A stretch of 64,000 nt of DNA from Desulfobulbaceae bacterium UBA2273. Lineage in GTDB: Bacteria > Desulfobacterota > Desulfobulbia > Desulfobulbales > Desulfurivibrionaceae. Below the pieces are notes generated by a model. The model saw only the letters and a program-made list of their open reading frames with translations. It searched no databases and was not told the origin of the DNA. The stretch spans positions 62,001 to 126,000 of the forward strand of contig DDWZ01000016.1 of NCBI GenBank assembly GCA_002347095.1, read 5' to 3'. Both the position numbers and the translations under genes were made by a program. Shown in pieces: positions 54,627-63,730 of this stretch (within the stretch, counting starts at the first letter, position 1; each line of letters opens with the position of its first letter).

Positions 54627-55133
54627 TCACTGGGCGAGGTATTTTCGCAGCATCCCCAGCGATTCGGCGGAGTCCCACTGGACCGCGCCGAGGAATTTTT
54701 CCCGGAGCACCCCCTGCTTGTCGATGATGTAGGTCTCCGGCACCCCGGTCAGCCCGTAAGCCTGGGCCGCCTTGTTTTCCGGATCAACGAGAATGGGAAA
54801 GGTGGCGCCTATCTTTGCGGCCATGGCGTCGGCCAGGGCAGGGTCGTCATTGCTGAGGACGGCCAGCATGATGAACGAGTCCGCGGGCATGGCGGCGTGA
54901 ATCGCCTGCATGGAAGGCAGCTCTTGCCGGCAGGGCGGGCACCAGGTCGCCCAGAAGTTGAGAAACACCACCTTCCCCTTGAGTTCGGCAAGAGCCCAGG
55001 TTTTGCCCTTGGTGTCCACCAGGGTGAATTCCGGGGCAGGCTTGCCGATCTGGGCCACCTCGGGCCGCTGGGGGCAGGCGACAAGCAGGAAGGCGAGGCA
55101 AAGCATGGTGAGGGGGGGGAGTAATCTTTTCAT
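54627..55133 (-). CDS. TlpA/ResA-like thioredoxin lipoprotein
   Basis: The 168-residue protein has a lipoprotein signal with lipobox LVAC (cysteine at residue 20) and a TlpA-type thioredoxin domain: APEFTLVDTKGKTWALAELKG, FWATWCPPC (active-site CPPC) and TGVPETYIIDKQG with the cis-proline. It would reduce periplasmic disulfides, for instance for cytochrome c maturation. The start is at MKRLLPPL; the frame extends upstream without a ribosome site. Confidence 0.92.
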   Translation of the reverse strand: MKRLLPPLTMLCLAFLLVACPQRPEVAQIGKPAPEFTLVDTKGKTWALAELKGKVVFLNFWATWCPPCRQELPSMQAIHAAMPADSFIMLAVLSNDDPALADAMAAKIGATFPILVDPENKAAQAYGLTGVPETYIIDKQGVLREKFLGAVQWDSAESLGMLRKYLAQ

Positions 55134-55191
55134 AATCCGTGGTCTCCAGAACAGGTACGCCCATGGCGTGGGTTGTCGAAAGGCAGGGGCG

Positions 55192-55232
55192 TGTTCGCCG
55201 GCGTCAGGCCACAATGGACACGCCGGCGAACA
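55192..55232. terminator. Strong hairpin between dsbA-like and tlpA-like genes
   Basis: A perfect 13-bp stem, TGTTCGCCGGCGT with ACGCCGGCGAACA, has a 15-base loop. A short T-run lies to the right (55235-55241), which suits plus-strand termination better; for the leftward genes it may act as a partial barrier or mRNA end. Confidence 0.6.
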
Positions 55233-55246
55233 TGGTTTTTTCCGTC

Positions 55247-55900
55247 TTATTTCGGGTACTGCGCCGCAAGTTCATCCTCCAGCAACTGTTGCAGCTCGAC
55301 GTCGCCAAAGGTTACCAGCGGTTTGCCATTGACAAAAAAACCGGGCGTCTTGGTGACGTTGAGGGTTTTCGCATCGGCAAGATCCTGGGCGATGATCTCC
55401 CCGATTGCCGGGTCGTTCATGTCGTTTTTGAGTTTTTCAAGGTCAAGGCCGACGCTTGGGAGAAATTGCCAGGCCAACTCGGGTTGCGGGTTGTGGTGGC
55501 TCGCCCAGTAGGGCTGGGTTTGGTACATGATATCCAGGGTTTCCCAATATTTTCCTTGTTTTTTCGAGGCTTCAAGAATTTTGACAAAATAATCCGCGCC
55601 GTCGTGAAACGGGGCATAGCGGATAACAAGTTTGATCTTGCCAGGGTTATCGGCCATCAGTTTTTTCACGAAGGGGGAGAAGGCGCTGCAGGTTTCGCAG
55701 GCAGGGTCCATGAATTCAATGAGATAGACCTTGGCCTCCTCGCTGCCAAGGGTCGGCGAATGTTTCCGGATGAAGACTTCAGCATGCTCCCGGGCCAGAA
55801 AATCGAGCTTTTGTGTCTGTTGATGTTTGTAGATGTAGCCGCCCAGCACAAAGACAAGGATCAGGAATATTCCTGAAAAGATAACGAGTTGTTTTTTCAT
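55247..55900 (-). CDS. DsbA-family thiol-disulfide oxidoreductase, membrane anchored
   Basis: The 217-residue protein has an N-terminal helix (residues 5-24) without a clear cleavage site and a DsbA-like domain with FMDPACETCSAFSPFVKKL (active-site CETC), a helical insertion, and VTKTPGFFVNGKPLVTFGD with the cis-proline (KTPG). Its stop-proximal and start overlaps (ATGA, 4 bp) with the dsbB-like gene show a coupled pair. AGGAG lies 9 nt before the ATG. Confidence 0.9.
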   Translation of the reverse strand: MKKQLVIFSGIFLILVFVLGGYIYKHQQTQKLDFLAREHAEVFIRKHSPTLGSEEAKVYLIEFMDPACETCSAFSPFVKKLMADNPGKIKLVIRYAPFHDGADYFVKILEASKKQGKYWETLDIMYQTQPYWASHHNPQPELAWQFLPSVGLDLEKLKNDMNDPAIGEIIAQDLADAKTLNVTKTPGFFVNGKPLVTFGDVELQQLLEDELAAQYPK

Positions 55901-56334
55901 CGGGTAAATCTCCTGTTGAGGATGAGTAACAGCGCCAAAATGGTGGAAAAGGAAAGCAGCGAGAGCATCGGGATGGTCAGAAAGCCGAACAGCGAGATGT
56001 AGTCTTCGGTGCAGGAAACACCCCGGCTGCAGGGCTGGATGCTTTCCGGGATAATCCCGGCATAGAGCAGGTTGTGGTACAGGGCGACCAGCCATCCCGC
56101 CGCAACCAGGGGCAGGGCATACCGCACCACGCTTTTATCGCCGGAAAAGAGCCCGGTTGTAAAAATGAAAACCAGGGGAAAGAGAAAGATCCTTTGATAC
56201 CAGCACAAAATACACGGGGCAAATTGCATTATTTCGCTGAAAAACAAGCTTCCCAGCGTTGAAGAGCCGGCGAGCAGCCAGCAGAGGAACAGGATGGTCC
56301 AGTGTACGTTGGACGGCGTGTCTGAACGGGTCAT
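55897..56334 (-). CDS. DsbB/BdbC-like quinone-linked disulfide reductase
   Basis: The 145-residue inner-membrane protein has four helices and the two periplasmic cysteine pairs of this family: APCILCWYQRIFLFPL (CxxC) in the first loop and PCSRGVSCTEDYISLFGFLTIP in the second. It would reoxidise its DsbA partner and pass electrons to quinones. GGAGAAC precedes the ATG. It is the first gene of the pair. Confidence 0.92.
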   Translation of the reverse strand: MTRSDTPSNVHWTILFLCWLLAGSSTLGSLFFSEIMQFAPCILCWYQRIFLFPLVFIFTTGLFSGDKSVVRYALPLVAAGWLVALYHNLLYAGIIPESIQPCSRGVSCTEDYISLFGFLTIPMLSLLSFSTILALLLILNRRFTR

Positions 56335-56501
56335 TGCTACTGTTCTCCAAAAAAATAGCGTGGGTGCGGCGCAATTTCCGCCGGTGTTTTTCATGGGTGG
56401 GTGCGATTCCGCGCGGGAAGGATCTTCTTCCCCCATGCGCAAGCGGGCTCCTCCCCCTGAGCCGTTGGGGAAAGTCAGGGGGGAGCGGAAAAACCGGGAG
56501 A

Positions 56502-56834
56502 TCAGGAGCGCTCTGGGGGGTAGTCGATGGGGCGCAGAAAAGCGGCAAGGGGAGAGGCGAGGGGATGGCAAACGGGGCCGCGGGAGGAAAGCGGCAGGAA
56601 GAAAACATCGATGGAGCGAGGCAGATGCAGGTTCATGCAAAAAAGGCACAGGCAATCCTGGGTTGCGCAGGGGGACTGGGGCAACGTTTCGCCATGGTTG
56701 TCGGAAGGAGAATAGCAGGAATCTCCCATGCGGGGAGAGGAGGCGGCCGCATCGGCAAAGGGTGCTCCATGCAGGGAGAGAAAGGTGAGGAGCAGCACGG
56801 CGAAGACTACAGCGCGGAGATTGAGGAGATTCAT
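56502..56834 (-). CDS. Small cysteine-rich exported hypothetical protein (110 aa)
   Basis: The frame encodes a signal peptide (MNLLNLRAVVFAVLLLTFLS, cleavage near ADAAA) and a short mature part with five cysteines in its first half (DSCYSPSD, PCATQDCLCLFCMNLHLP) and a proline-rich tail. It lies 167 bp upstream of the dsbB-like gene in the same direction; the cysteine content fits a substrate or partner of that pair. The C-terminal half has composition close to random, so the true end is uncertain. Confidence 0.5.
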   Translation of the reverse strand: MNLLNLRAVVFAVLLLTFLSLHGAPFADAAASSPRMGDSCYSPSDNHGETLPQSPCATQDCLCLFCMNLHLPRSIDVFFLPLSSRGPVCHPLASPLAAFLRPIDYPPERS

Positions 56835-57119
56835 GCTCTGGAATTTACCGTGACGGGAGGCCCCTGTCAAGAAGAGTAAGAGGCGTTTCTGTCGTAAGTT
56901 TGGTGGAGAAGAAGGTAGTATTCGCTGGATCAAGAATTCTATTGATGGGTTACACTCATTCTGTTTCTTCCCGCGAATCGCGACCGGCTCCAGGCCGGGG
57001 CAACGTGCGATATCCCCCATCTCGGTCCTTGACACTTTTCCGGAAAAACGGTAAGTCCTTTCAGTATGTTATGGGTTTCTTGATCTCAAACCGCCTTTTC
57101 TGCCTGAACTGGGGAGTGA

Positions 57120-58559
57120 ATGACCACAAAACCTGAATCCGCCGGGCAACCGGCCGCTTCCACCCAACGCCTGCTTCGGGCCATTCCCAAGGTTGATGAA
57201 TTTCTAGGCTGGCTGGTCCCGCCTCCCGCTGCGCCTGCGTCGCTGGTGAAAAGCTCGGTGCGCCAACTGCTGGAATCGCTCCGGCAGGAGATCCTCAAGG
57301 GCGCGCCACTCAAGCCCGCTGATCTGACTCAAGGCTCTTTGCTTCCCCGTCTGCACAAACTCCTTGCCGCCCGGCTCCGGCCCAATTTCCGCACCGTGAT
57401 CAACACCACCGGCGTGGTGGTGCATACCAACCTCGGCCGCTCCCTGCTGCCCGAGGCGGCCATGGAGAGCCTGCTGGCCGTGGGCAGCCGGTATTCCAAC
57501 CTAGAGCTTGACCTGGCCACGGGTAAGCGGGGCAGCCGCTACAGCCTGGTTGAGGATATTCTCTGCGAGCTGACCGGCGCCGAGGCCGCCCTGGTGGTCA
57601 ACAACAATGCCGCCGCGGTGATGCTGGTGCTGGACACCCTGGGCAAGGGGCGCGAGGTTATCGTCTCCCGGGGCCAGTTGGTGGAGATCGGCGGCTCCTT
57701 CCGAATCCCCGAGGTGATGAGCCGAACCGGGGCCAAGCTGGTGGAGGTGGGCGCCACCAACCGCACCCATCTTCGCGATTATGAAAATGCGATTACCCCG
57801 GAAACCGCCCTGCTCCTCAAGGTGCACACCAGCAACTACCGGATCATCGGCTTTGCCTCCGAGGTTCCCCTTGCGGAGCTGGTGGAGCTTGGAGCGCGGC
57901 ACGGGCTTCCGGTCATGGAGGATCTGGGCAGCGGTTGTCTGGTGGATCTTTCCCGCTTCGGGTTGGCCAAGGAGCCCACCGTGGGCGAGGTGGTGCGGGC
58001 CGGGGTCGATGTGGTGACCTTCAGCGGCGACAAGCTGTTGGGCGGACCCCAGGCCGGGCTCATTGTGGGCAAGAAAGAGATCATCGAACAGATCAAGCAA
58101 AACCCCATGAACCGGGCGCTGCGCATCGATAAATTCACCCTGGCCGGGCTTGAGGCGGTGTTGCGCCTGTACTTCGACGAGGAACAGGCCCTTGCTGCCA
58201 TCCCCACCCTGGCCATGCTGGCCATGCCCCTGGCTGCCATCGACCGGCGGGCCAAACGGTTGCGCCGTCTGATCGAAAAGGACCTTGGCCCGGTTTGCCG
58301 GGTGGAACTTAAGAGTATCGCCTCCATGGTGGGCGGCGGTTCCCTGCCGGAACAGCCTCTGCCCAGCCGGGGGGTGGCCCTTGCTCCCCTGGACCGGAGT
58401 GTCAATGAGCTGGAAAAGGGGTTGCGGGAGCTGTCGCTACCGGTGCTTGGCCGCATCGAGGATGACCGGCTGCTCCTTGATATGCGTACCGTGGCGGACA
58501 AGGAAATCCCGCTGCTGGCCAACTGTTTGAAAGAAGTTTTCGAGGCTAAGAATAAATGA
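57120..58559 (+). CDS. selA: L-seryl-tRNA(Sec) selenium transferase
   Basis: The 479-residue PLP enzyme converts seryl-tRNA(Sec) to selenocysteinyl-tRNA using selenophosphate. Marks are RAIPKVDEFL at the N-terminus, FRTVINTTGVVVHTNLGRSLL, NNNAAAVMLVL and the PLP lysine in VTFSGDKLLGGPQAGLIVG. Length fits SelA (about 465-480). It implies that the organism uses selenocysteine. selB, selD and tRNA-Sec are not in the window. GGGGAG lies just before the ATG. The stop overlaps the next gene by 4 bp. Confidence 0.96.
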   Translation: MTTKPESAGQPAASTQRLLRAIPKVDEFLGWLVPPPAAPASLVKSSVRQLLESLRQEILKGAPLKPADLTQGSLLPRLHKLLAARLRPNFRTVINTTGVVVHTNLGRSLLPEAAMESLLAVGSRYSNLELDLATGKRGSRYSLVEDILCELTGAEAALVVNNNAAAVMLVLDTLGKGREVIVSRGQLVEIGGSFRIPEVMSRTGAKLVEVGATNRTHLRDYENAITPETALLLKVHTSNYRIIGFASEVPLAELVELGARHGLPVMEDLGSGCLVDLSRFGLAKEPTVGEVVRAGVDVVTFSGDKLLGGPQAGLIVGKKEIIEQIKQNPMNRALRIDKFTLAGLEAVLRLYFDEEQALAAIPTLAMLAMPLAAIDRRAKRLRRLIEKDLGPVCRVELKSIASMVGGGSLPEQPLPSRGVALAPLDRSVNELEKGLRELSLPVLGRIEDDRLLLDMRTVADKEIPLLANCLKEVFEAKNK

Positions 58560-60685
58560 CCATCCCTCTGTTGTTTGAGGCCGGGCCTTTGACCCCTGCC
58601 GACCTTCGCCGTTTTTCCACGCTGTTCACCAAGACTGCCTTTGATTTCTTCCCCTGCGATACGGCCCAACTGATGCCCTTGGGCGAAGAGGAGGGCGATC
58701 CGCCCCCGGAGTTGCAGGATGCGCTGATCCAGATCCGCGACAACCATCTGCCCGTGGTTGATGGACAGCGGCTGGAACTGCTGCTCCCCATCTGGGGAGG
58801 GGAAACGCTCTGCGGGCTGCTGGTGGTGCGGGGCGGCGAGGAGCAGCTCTACGGGATGCCGCCGGTCTGGCTCGACGAGCAGAGCCACATCATCTCCAGA
58901 GAATTTTACCTGCTCAAGCAGAGCTGCCAGGATCCGGCCACCGGGTTGGTGAACGGCTTTCATCTGCGGGGCGAGCTTGAGGCCCTTGGGCAGGACGAGG
59001 CGGACGGGTTGCCCGGCGCTCCGGCCACCCTGGCCCTGCTGGAGGTCTATCCGCGCACCCGTGACGCGGACCGGAGCCTGCGCTACATCGTGCGGGCCGG
59101 GAGCTGTTTGGCATCCATGCTCGGCGAGGACATGCACCTGCACCATCTCGGCGCCGGGATCTTCGGCCTGCTCTGGTATGGGGTGGACATGGAGCAGGCC
59201 CGGCAGTTGGGCGAATCGCTGCTTTTGCGCCTCAAGCGGGAAAATTTCGTCACCGCCCATCTCGGCATCACCACGGTGACGCCCCACGACCCCCAGGAGA
59301 GCGGCGCTCCGGAACAGCTTCTGGCGCAGGCCTGGCAGGCTCTGCGCACCGCCCGGTTGCGGGGGCCTTTCAGTCTCTGCGGCCATGTCACGGCCCAGGA
59401 CATAGAGTCGCATCCCTTTCGCAAGACCCCGGAATCGGTGCTGCGGAAATTGCGCGCCCTGTATCGCGGCAAATCCCGGTTCTCCCTGGTCTTGCTCCGC
59501 ATGGATCAGGAGCCGGCCAGCAACCATTTTTCCAAGCGGCTCAGAACCTTGCTCGGCCAGGAGAAAGGGCTGGTGCTGGTCAACCAGCGGGAGGCGTTTT
59601 TGTTTCTCGACGGGCTCGACGGCGCGGCGGCCCGGGCCTGGCTTGCGGATTTTCGCAACAAGATGGAGGGTATCGGCGGCAGCTCTTTTTCCATGGGCGT
59701 GGCCACCTTTCCTTTTCATGATTTTAAAAAGTCCGCCTTGCCCTTGAATTGCCGGAAGGCCGTGCAGCACGCAACCTTTTTCGGCCCGGATTCGCTGGCG
59801 GTTTTTGATGCGGTCAGCCTCAATATCAGCGGGGATGTCTATTATAATGAAGGCGATCTGGTCAAGGCCCTCGGCGAGTACCGGCAGGGGCTGCTCCTTG
59901 AGCCGGGCAATGTGAACATTCTTAACAGCATGGGGGTTGCCAACATCCAGCTCAACCGGCCCAAAGGCGCCCGGGTCTGTTTTCAAAAGGCGCTGGGGAT
60001 CGAGCCGGAAAATTTCATGGCCCTGTTCAACCTGGGCTTTATCTGTCTTGACGACAATCAGGCTCCGGAGGCCTTGGCCCTCTGGGAAAGGGCGCTGGTT
60101 GTGGACAACGAACATCCCGACCTCCTGCAGCACCTGGGCATGCTCTATTGCCGGCAGGGACGGTACGCCGAAGCCCGGGCGGTTTTGGAGCGATGCGAAG
60201 AATTGATCAAAAAAGAGTCCCGTCCCGGCGGAGAGCCCATGGTGGTGGCGCGCTGGCTTGGCAGGGCGTGTGAGGCCTTGGGGGAAAATGGTTTGGCCAT
60301 TGGAGCCTACCAGCGGGCGGTCAGCGGCAATCCGCGGGATGCCGGTTCATTGAGCAGGCTCGGCAGGCTCTATGCCCTGGAAAAACAGGGCCACGATATC
60401 GCCCTGGCCCTGTGCGGGCAAGCGGTTGAACTGGACGGGGGCAAGGCGGACCATTGGTATCGGTTCGCTCTGGTGCAGGCCATGACCCAGGATCAGGAAG
60501 GGGCAATGCAGTCGCTGACTGAGTGCCTCCGTCTTGAGCCGCGCCAGGCAGAGGCGGGCTTGTTGCTGGGCAGGTTGTTTGAGCAGCAGGCCAGGCCCGG
60601 CAAGGCGAGAAAGCTCTATGAAAAGGTGTTGCGGTATTCCCCGGAGCATGCCCCGGCCCAGGCGGCCCTGGCAGCTCTTTCTTGA
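58556..60685 (+). CDS. TPR protein with two degenerate GGDEF-like regions
   Basis: The 709-residue cytoplasmic protein starts with a GAF-like region, then DPATGLVNGFHLRGELEAL, which mimics the start of a GGDEF domain. The active-site turn reads HHLGAGIFGLL, so no cyclase activity is expected. A second similar fold (SRFSLVLLRMDQ ... GGSSFSMGVATFPFHD) follows at about 310-430. From about residue 440 to the end there are about seven tetratricopeptide repeats (GDLVKALGEYRQGLLLEPGN, and PKGARVCFQKALGIEPEN). It overlaps selA by 4 bp (ATGA) and is probably co-transcribed, but a link to selenium is not evident. Confidence 0.72.
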   Translation: MTIPLLFEAGPLTPADLRRFSTLFTKTAFDFFPCDTAQLMPLGEEEGDPPPELQDALIQIRDNHLPVVDGQRLELLLPIWGGETLCGLLVVRGGEEQLYGMPPVWLDEQSHIISREFYLLKQSCQDPATGLVNGFHLRGELEALGQDEADGLPGAPATLALLEVYPRTRDADRSLRYIVRAGSCLASMLGEDMHLHHLGAGIFGLLWYGVDMEQARQLGESLLLRLKRENFVTAHLGITTVTPHDPQESGAPEQLLAQAWQALRTARLRGPFSLCGHVTAQDIESHPFRKTPESVLRKLRALYRGKSRFSLVLLRMDQEPASNHFSKRLRTLLGQEKGLVLVNQREAFLFLDGLDGAAARAWLADFRNKMEGIGGSSFSMGVATFPFHDFKKSALPLNCRKAVQHATFFGPDSLAVFDAVSLNISGDVYYNEGDLVKALGEYRQGLLLEPGNVNILNSMGVANIQLNRPKGARVCFQKALGIEPENFMALFNLGFICLDDNQAPEALALWERALVVDNEHPDLLQHLGMLYCRQGRYAEARAVLERCEELIKKESRPGGEPMVVARWLGRACEALGENGLAIGAYQRAVSGNPRDAGSLSRLGRLYALEKQGHDIALALCGQAVELDGGKADHWYRFALVQAMTQDQEGAMQSLTECLRLEPRQAEAGLLLGRLFEQQARPGKARKLYEKVLRYSPEHAPAQAALAALS

Positions 60686-60726
60686 AGAATGGTGTGCGTG
60701 GACAAGCTCTGTAAGGGAGATCGGAT

Positions 60727-61410
60727 ATGAGAGTGACCAAGGCCGGAGTTGTTGACGAGCGGCAGCAGTATTCGCTGGATAGTTTTCAGGTGGGTGATTC
60801 CTGGCGGCTGTTCCGCATCATGAGCGAGTTTGTCGAGGGGTTTGACACCCTGGCCAGCATCGGCCGGCCGGCGGTGTCGATTTTCGGCTCCGCCCGGACC
60901 AGCCCGGAAGGCCGGTATTACAAGCTGGCCGAGAAAATCGCCCTTGATCTGGCCACGGCCGGGTACGGCATCATCACCGGCGGCGGGCCCGGGATCATGG
61001 CCGCGGCCAACAAGGGCGCGGCCATTGCCGAAGGGCTGTCCATAGGGCTCAACATCAATCTGCCCTTTGAGCAGGAGCCCAACCCTTTTACCAACGTGCC
61101 GCTGAGCTTCAAGTACTTTTTCGTGCGCAAGGTGATGTTTATCAAGTATTCCATGGCCTTTATCGGGATGCCCGGAGGGTTCGGCACCATGGACGAGCTG
61201 TTCGAATCCCTTACCCTGATACAGACCAGGCGGGTCAAGCGCTTCCCGGTCATTCTGGTGGGCTCTGATTTCTGGGGCGGGTTGGTGGACTGGATCAAGG
61301 AGCGGCTTTTGGCGGAAAATTATATCAACGAGGATGATATGCTCTATTTTCAGGTCATGGATGATCCCGAGGAGGTTGTGAAGTACATCAAGCGGACCGT
61401 AGTGCTGTAA
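60727..61410 (+). CDS. LOG-family protein (Rossmann-fold nucleotide monophosphate phosphoribohydrolase-like)
   Basis: The 227-residue protein carries both signature motifs of the family once named lysine decarboxylase-like: GGGPGIMAAANKGA and PGGFGTMDELFE. Family members hydrolyse the N-glycosidic bond of nucleoside 5'-monophosphates (cytokinin-activating in plants; PpnN-like in bacteria). The exact substrate is unknown. AAGGGAG lies upstream of the ATG. It follows the TPR gene by 41 bp. Confidence 0.9.
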   Translation: MRVTKAGVVDERQQYSLDSFQVGDSWRLFRIMSEFVEGFDTLASIGRPAVSIFGSARTSPEGRYYKLAEKIALDLATAGYGIITGGGPGIMAAANKGAAIAEGLSIGLNINLPFEQEPNPFTNVPLSFKYFFVRKVMFIKYSMAFIGMPGGFGTMDELFESLTLIQTRRVKRFPVILVGSDFWGGLVDWIKERLLAENYINEDDMLYFQVMDDPEEVVKYIKRTVVL

Positions 61411-61435
61411 TCGTTCTGTGTTGCTGGAAAAATAA

Positions 61436-61472
61436 AAAGGCCATGCCGGAGGATATCCGGCATGGCCTTTTT
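61436..61472. terminator. Bidirectional terminator between LOG gene and typA
   Basis: A 15-bp perfect stem, AAAGGCCATGCCGGA with TCCGGCATGGCCTTT, has a 5-base loop, A residues on the left and T residues on the right. It serves both convergent genes. Confidence 0.92.
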
Positions 61473-61507
61473 GTTTGGTGCGCAGTCAGGAAGGGCGCGA
61501 GCCTTTC

Positions 61508-63292
61508 TTATTTGGCGGTGAGCTTGCGTTTCCGTAACCGGATGGAGAGCGGGGTCACTTCCACCAGCTCGTCATCATTGATATAGGCGATGCAGTCTTC
61601 CAGGCTCATCTGCACCGGCGGGGTGAGCACCACGTTTTCGTCGGAGCCGGAAGCGCGCATGTTGGTGAGCTTCTTGCCCTTGGCCGGATTGACCACCATG
61701 TCCTGGTTTCGGGCGTTCTCGCCGATGATCTGGCCGGTGTACACCTTGTTGCCAGGGCCGAGGAACAACCGGCCGCGATCCTGGAGGTTGAACAGGGCGT
61801 AGGCCACGGTGGTGCATGTTTCCATGCTGGTGAGCACGCCGTTGACCCGGTTGATGATGTCCCCGGCATAGGGGCCGTATTCGGCGAACACGTAGTTCAT
61901 CATGCCCAAGCCCTTGGTGGCGGTCATGAATTCCGAGCGGTAGCCCAGCAAGCCCCGGGTGGGGATCTTGTAGACCAGCCGGTTCATGCCGTTTGCCTGG
62001 TGCATCTCCTGCATCTGTCCCCGCAGCATCCCCAGCCGTTCGATGACCGCTCCGGCGTACTGCTCGTCCACATCAATGGTCAGCTCTTCGTAGGGTTCCA
62101 GGGTAACGCCGCCTTCCTCTTTCATGATGACCTGGGGGCGGGTGACCTGGAGCTCGAAGCCTTCGCGGCGCATCTTTTCAATGAGGATGGAAAGATGCAG
62201 CTCGCCGCGGCCGGAAACCACGTAGCCCACGCCTTCCGTCATGGGCTCGACCCTGAGGGCCACGTCAGCCAAAGTCTCTTTCCTGAGGCGGTCCTCCAGG
62301 TGACGGGAGGTGACGAATTTTCCTTCCAGCCCGGCAAAGGGCGAGTCGTTGGGGATGAAGTTCATCGAGATGGTGGGCGGATCGATTTCGATCAGGGGCA
62401 TGGGCATGGGGTTGTCCGCGTCGGTGAAGGTCACGCCCACGGTAACGTCGTCCATGCCTGCCACTGCAACCAACTCGCCGACTCCGGCCGTATCGGTGGC
62501 CACTTTTTTATCGGACTCGAAGCGGAAGATCTTGGTGAGCCGCGCCGGCGAGACGCTGCCGTCGCGCTTGACCACGGCAATGGGCTTGTTGATGCTCAGG
62601 GTGCCGTTTGTCACCTTGCCGATGCCCAGCCGCCCCAGGTAGGGGGAGTGGTCCAGGGAGCTGACCTGCATCTGCAGGGGCGCATTGGGGTCGCCGGATG
62701 GCGGGGGCACATGGGTGGCGATCAGTTGGGAGATCGGCTCCATGGTGGTGGAATCGTCGGTGAGGTGATGCTTGGCGTAGCCCTGCTTGGCCGAGGCGTA
62801 GACCACCGGGAAATCAAGGAGGTGGTCCGGGGCCTCAAGCTTGACAAAGAGGTCGAAAACCTGATCAACCACCCAGGGGCAACGGGCCGCGGGCTTGTCG
62901 ATCTTGTTGATCACCACGATGATGCGCAGCCCTGCGGCCAGCGCCTTTTTCAAAACAAAATAGGTCTGGGGCATGGGGCCTTCCTGGGCGTCCACCAAAA
63001 GGAGGCAGCCGTCCGCCATGCGCAGAACCCGTTCCACCTGGCCGCCGAAATCGGCATGCCCAGGGGTGTCGATGATGTTGATCCAGTAATCCTTGTAGCA
63101 GTATGAGCCGTTCTTGGCGGTGATGGTGATGCCGCGTTCCCTCTCGAGATCTCCGGAGTCCATGAGGCGCTCTGCTACTTCCTGATTTTCCCGAAACATG
63201 CCGCTTTGCTGGAACAACTGGTCGACCAGGGTGGTTTTTCCGTGGTCAACGTGGGCAATGATGGCGACGTTTCTGATTGTGCTTTGTTCCAT
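61508..63292 (-). CDS. typA: Ribosome-associated GTPase TypA/BipA
   Basis: The 594-residue translational GTPase shows [19 protein letters not shown] (G1), [11 protein letters not shown] (G2), [21 protein letters not shown] (G3), [10 protein letters not shown] (G4) and SAKQGYA (G5). The EF-G-like domains and the BipA C-terminal domain with [21 protein letters not shown] follow. It acts in ribosome assembly and stress adaptation. It is a single gene with its own terminator. Confidence 0.97.
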   Translation of the reverse strand: MEQSTIRNVAIIAHVDHGKTTLVDQLFQQSGMFRENQEVAERLMDSGDLERERGITITAKNGSYCYKDYWINIIDTPGHADFGGQVERVLRMADGCLLLVDAQEGPMPQTYFVLKKALAAGLRIIVVINKIDKPAARCPWVVDQVFDLFVKLEAPDHLLDFPVVYASAKQGYAKHHLTDDSTTMEPISQLIATHVPPPSGDPNAPLQMQVSSLDHSPYLGRLGIGKVTNGTLSINKPIAVVKRDGSVSPARLTKIFRFESDKKVATDTAGVGELVAVAGMDDVTVGVTFTDADNPMPMPLIEIDPPTISMNFIPNDSPFAGLEGKFVTSRHLEDRLRKETLADVALRVEPMTEGVGYVVSGRGELHLSILIEKMRREGFELQVTRPQVIMKEEGGVTLEPYEELTIDVDEQYAGAVIERLGMLRGQMQEMHQANGMNRLVYKIPTRGLLGYRSEFMTATKGLGMMNYVFAEYGPYAGDIINRVNGVLTSMETCTTVAYALFNLQDRGRLFLGPGNKVYTGQIIGENARNQDMVVNPAKGKKLTNMRASGSDENVVLTPPVQMSLEDCIAYINDDELVEVTPLSIRLRKRKLTAK

Positions 63293-63648
63293 AACTTTTC
63301 AACTTTCCATGAAGAAGGGTTTGGTCCCGGCTTGGGGAAAAAAAGGGGCACCTTAAATGAAAGTCGGTGGAAAGGCAAGGAAAAAACCAAAAAAACAGCC
63401 AGATAAAGAGATGGAGTGTGCCGGGGCATGGCATTGCGGGAGATTTGCTTTTTTTGGGAAAAAATCCAGCAGGTGTTTAATTTTCACCCCACCTTGCCCC
63501 ACAAAAAAAATATTTGGACGAAAGGAGGATGGGCGTCCCTCTATATGCCACTTTATGTGGTGGTCTTGCGCTTTGGTTACCGCTATATGAGGTGCTTTTC
63601 GCTGTTCTCGAAGGGGAGGGTGAATAAGTGGTCTCACATGTTTTTTCC

Positions 63649-63678
63649 TTGACACTGATCAGCCATTTTCACTATAAG
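63649..63678 (+). promoter_or_regulatory. Sigma-70 promoter of mraZ operon
   Basis: TTGACA (63649-63654) and TATAAG (63673-63678) are 18 bp apart, close to consensus. Confidence 0.7.
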
Positions 63679-63688
63679 GGTACATAAA

Positions 63689-63712
63689 GTGGTGTAAAGT
63701 GGGTAATCGGGG
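63689..63712 (+). promoter_or_regulatory. MraZ-box direct repeats
   Basis: GTGG, GTGGG and CGGGG begin 10 bp apart (63689, 63699 and 63708-63709), matching the pattern of TGGG-type repeats bound by MraZ upstream of its own gene. They lie just downstream of the -10 element, suitable for autorepression. Confidence 0.65.
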
Positions 63713-63730
63713 AGAAAGAAGGAGCTGCGT

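Larger units (their letters stand above)
63293..63730. other. Divergent region typA / mraZ
   Basis: No credible gene lies in this 438-bp gap. The left two thirds carry the typA leader, AT-rich with A-runs; no clear promoter was identified there. The right end holds a sigma-70 promoter and MraZ-box repeats for the mraZ operon. Confidence 0.6.

Noticed and set aside
55192..55232. A nine-codon frame on the minus strand inside the dsbA-tlpA hairpin
   Set aside because: It is explained entirely by the palindrome and has no ribosome site.
56880..57119. tRNA-Sec gene upstream of selA
   Set aside because: The GC-rich pairing around 56978-57000 does not give an acceptor stem, an anticodon UCA arm or the long variable arm.
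57836..60133. A 765-codon open frame on the minus strand opposite selA and the TPR gene
   Set aside because: Both opposing genes have clear families and ribosome sites. This frame has low-complexity composition and spans two genes.
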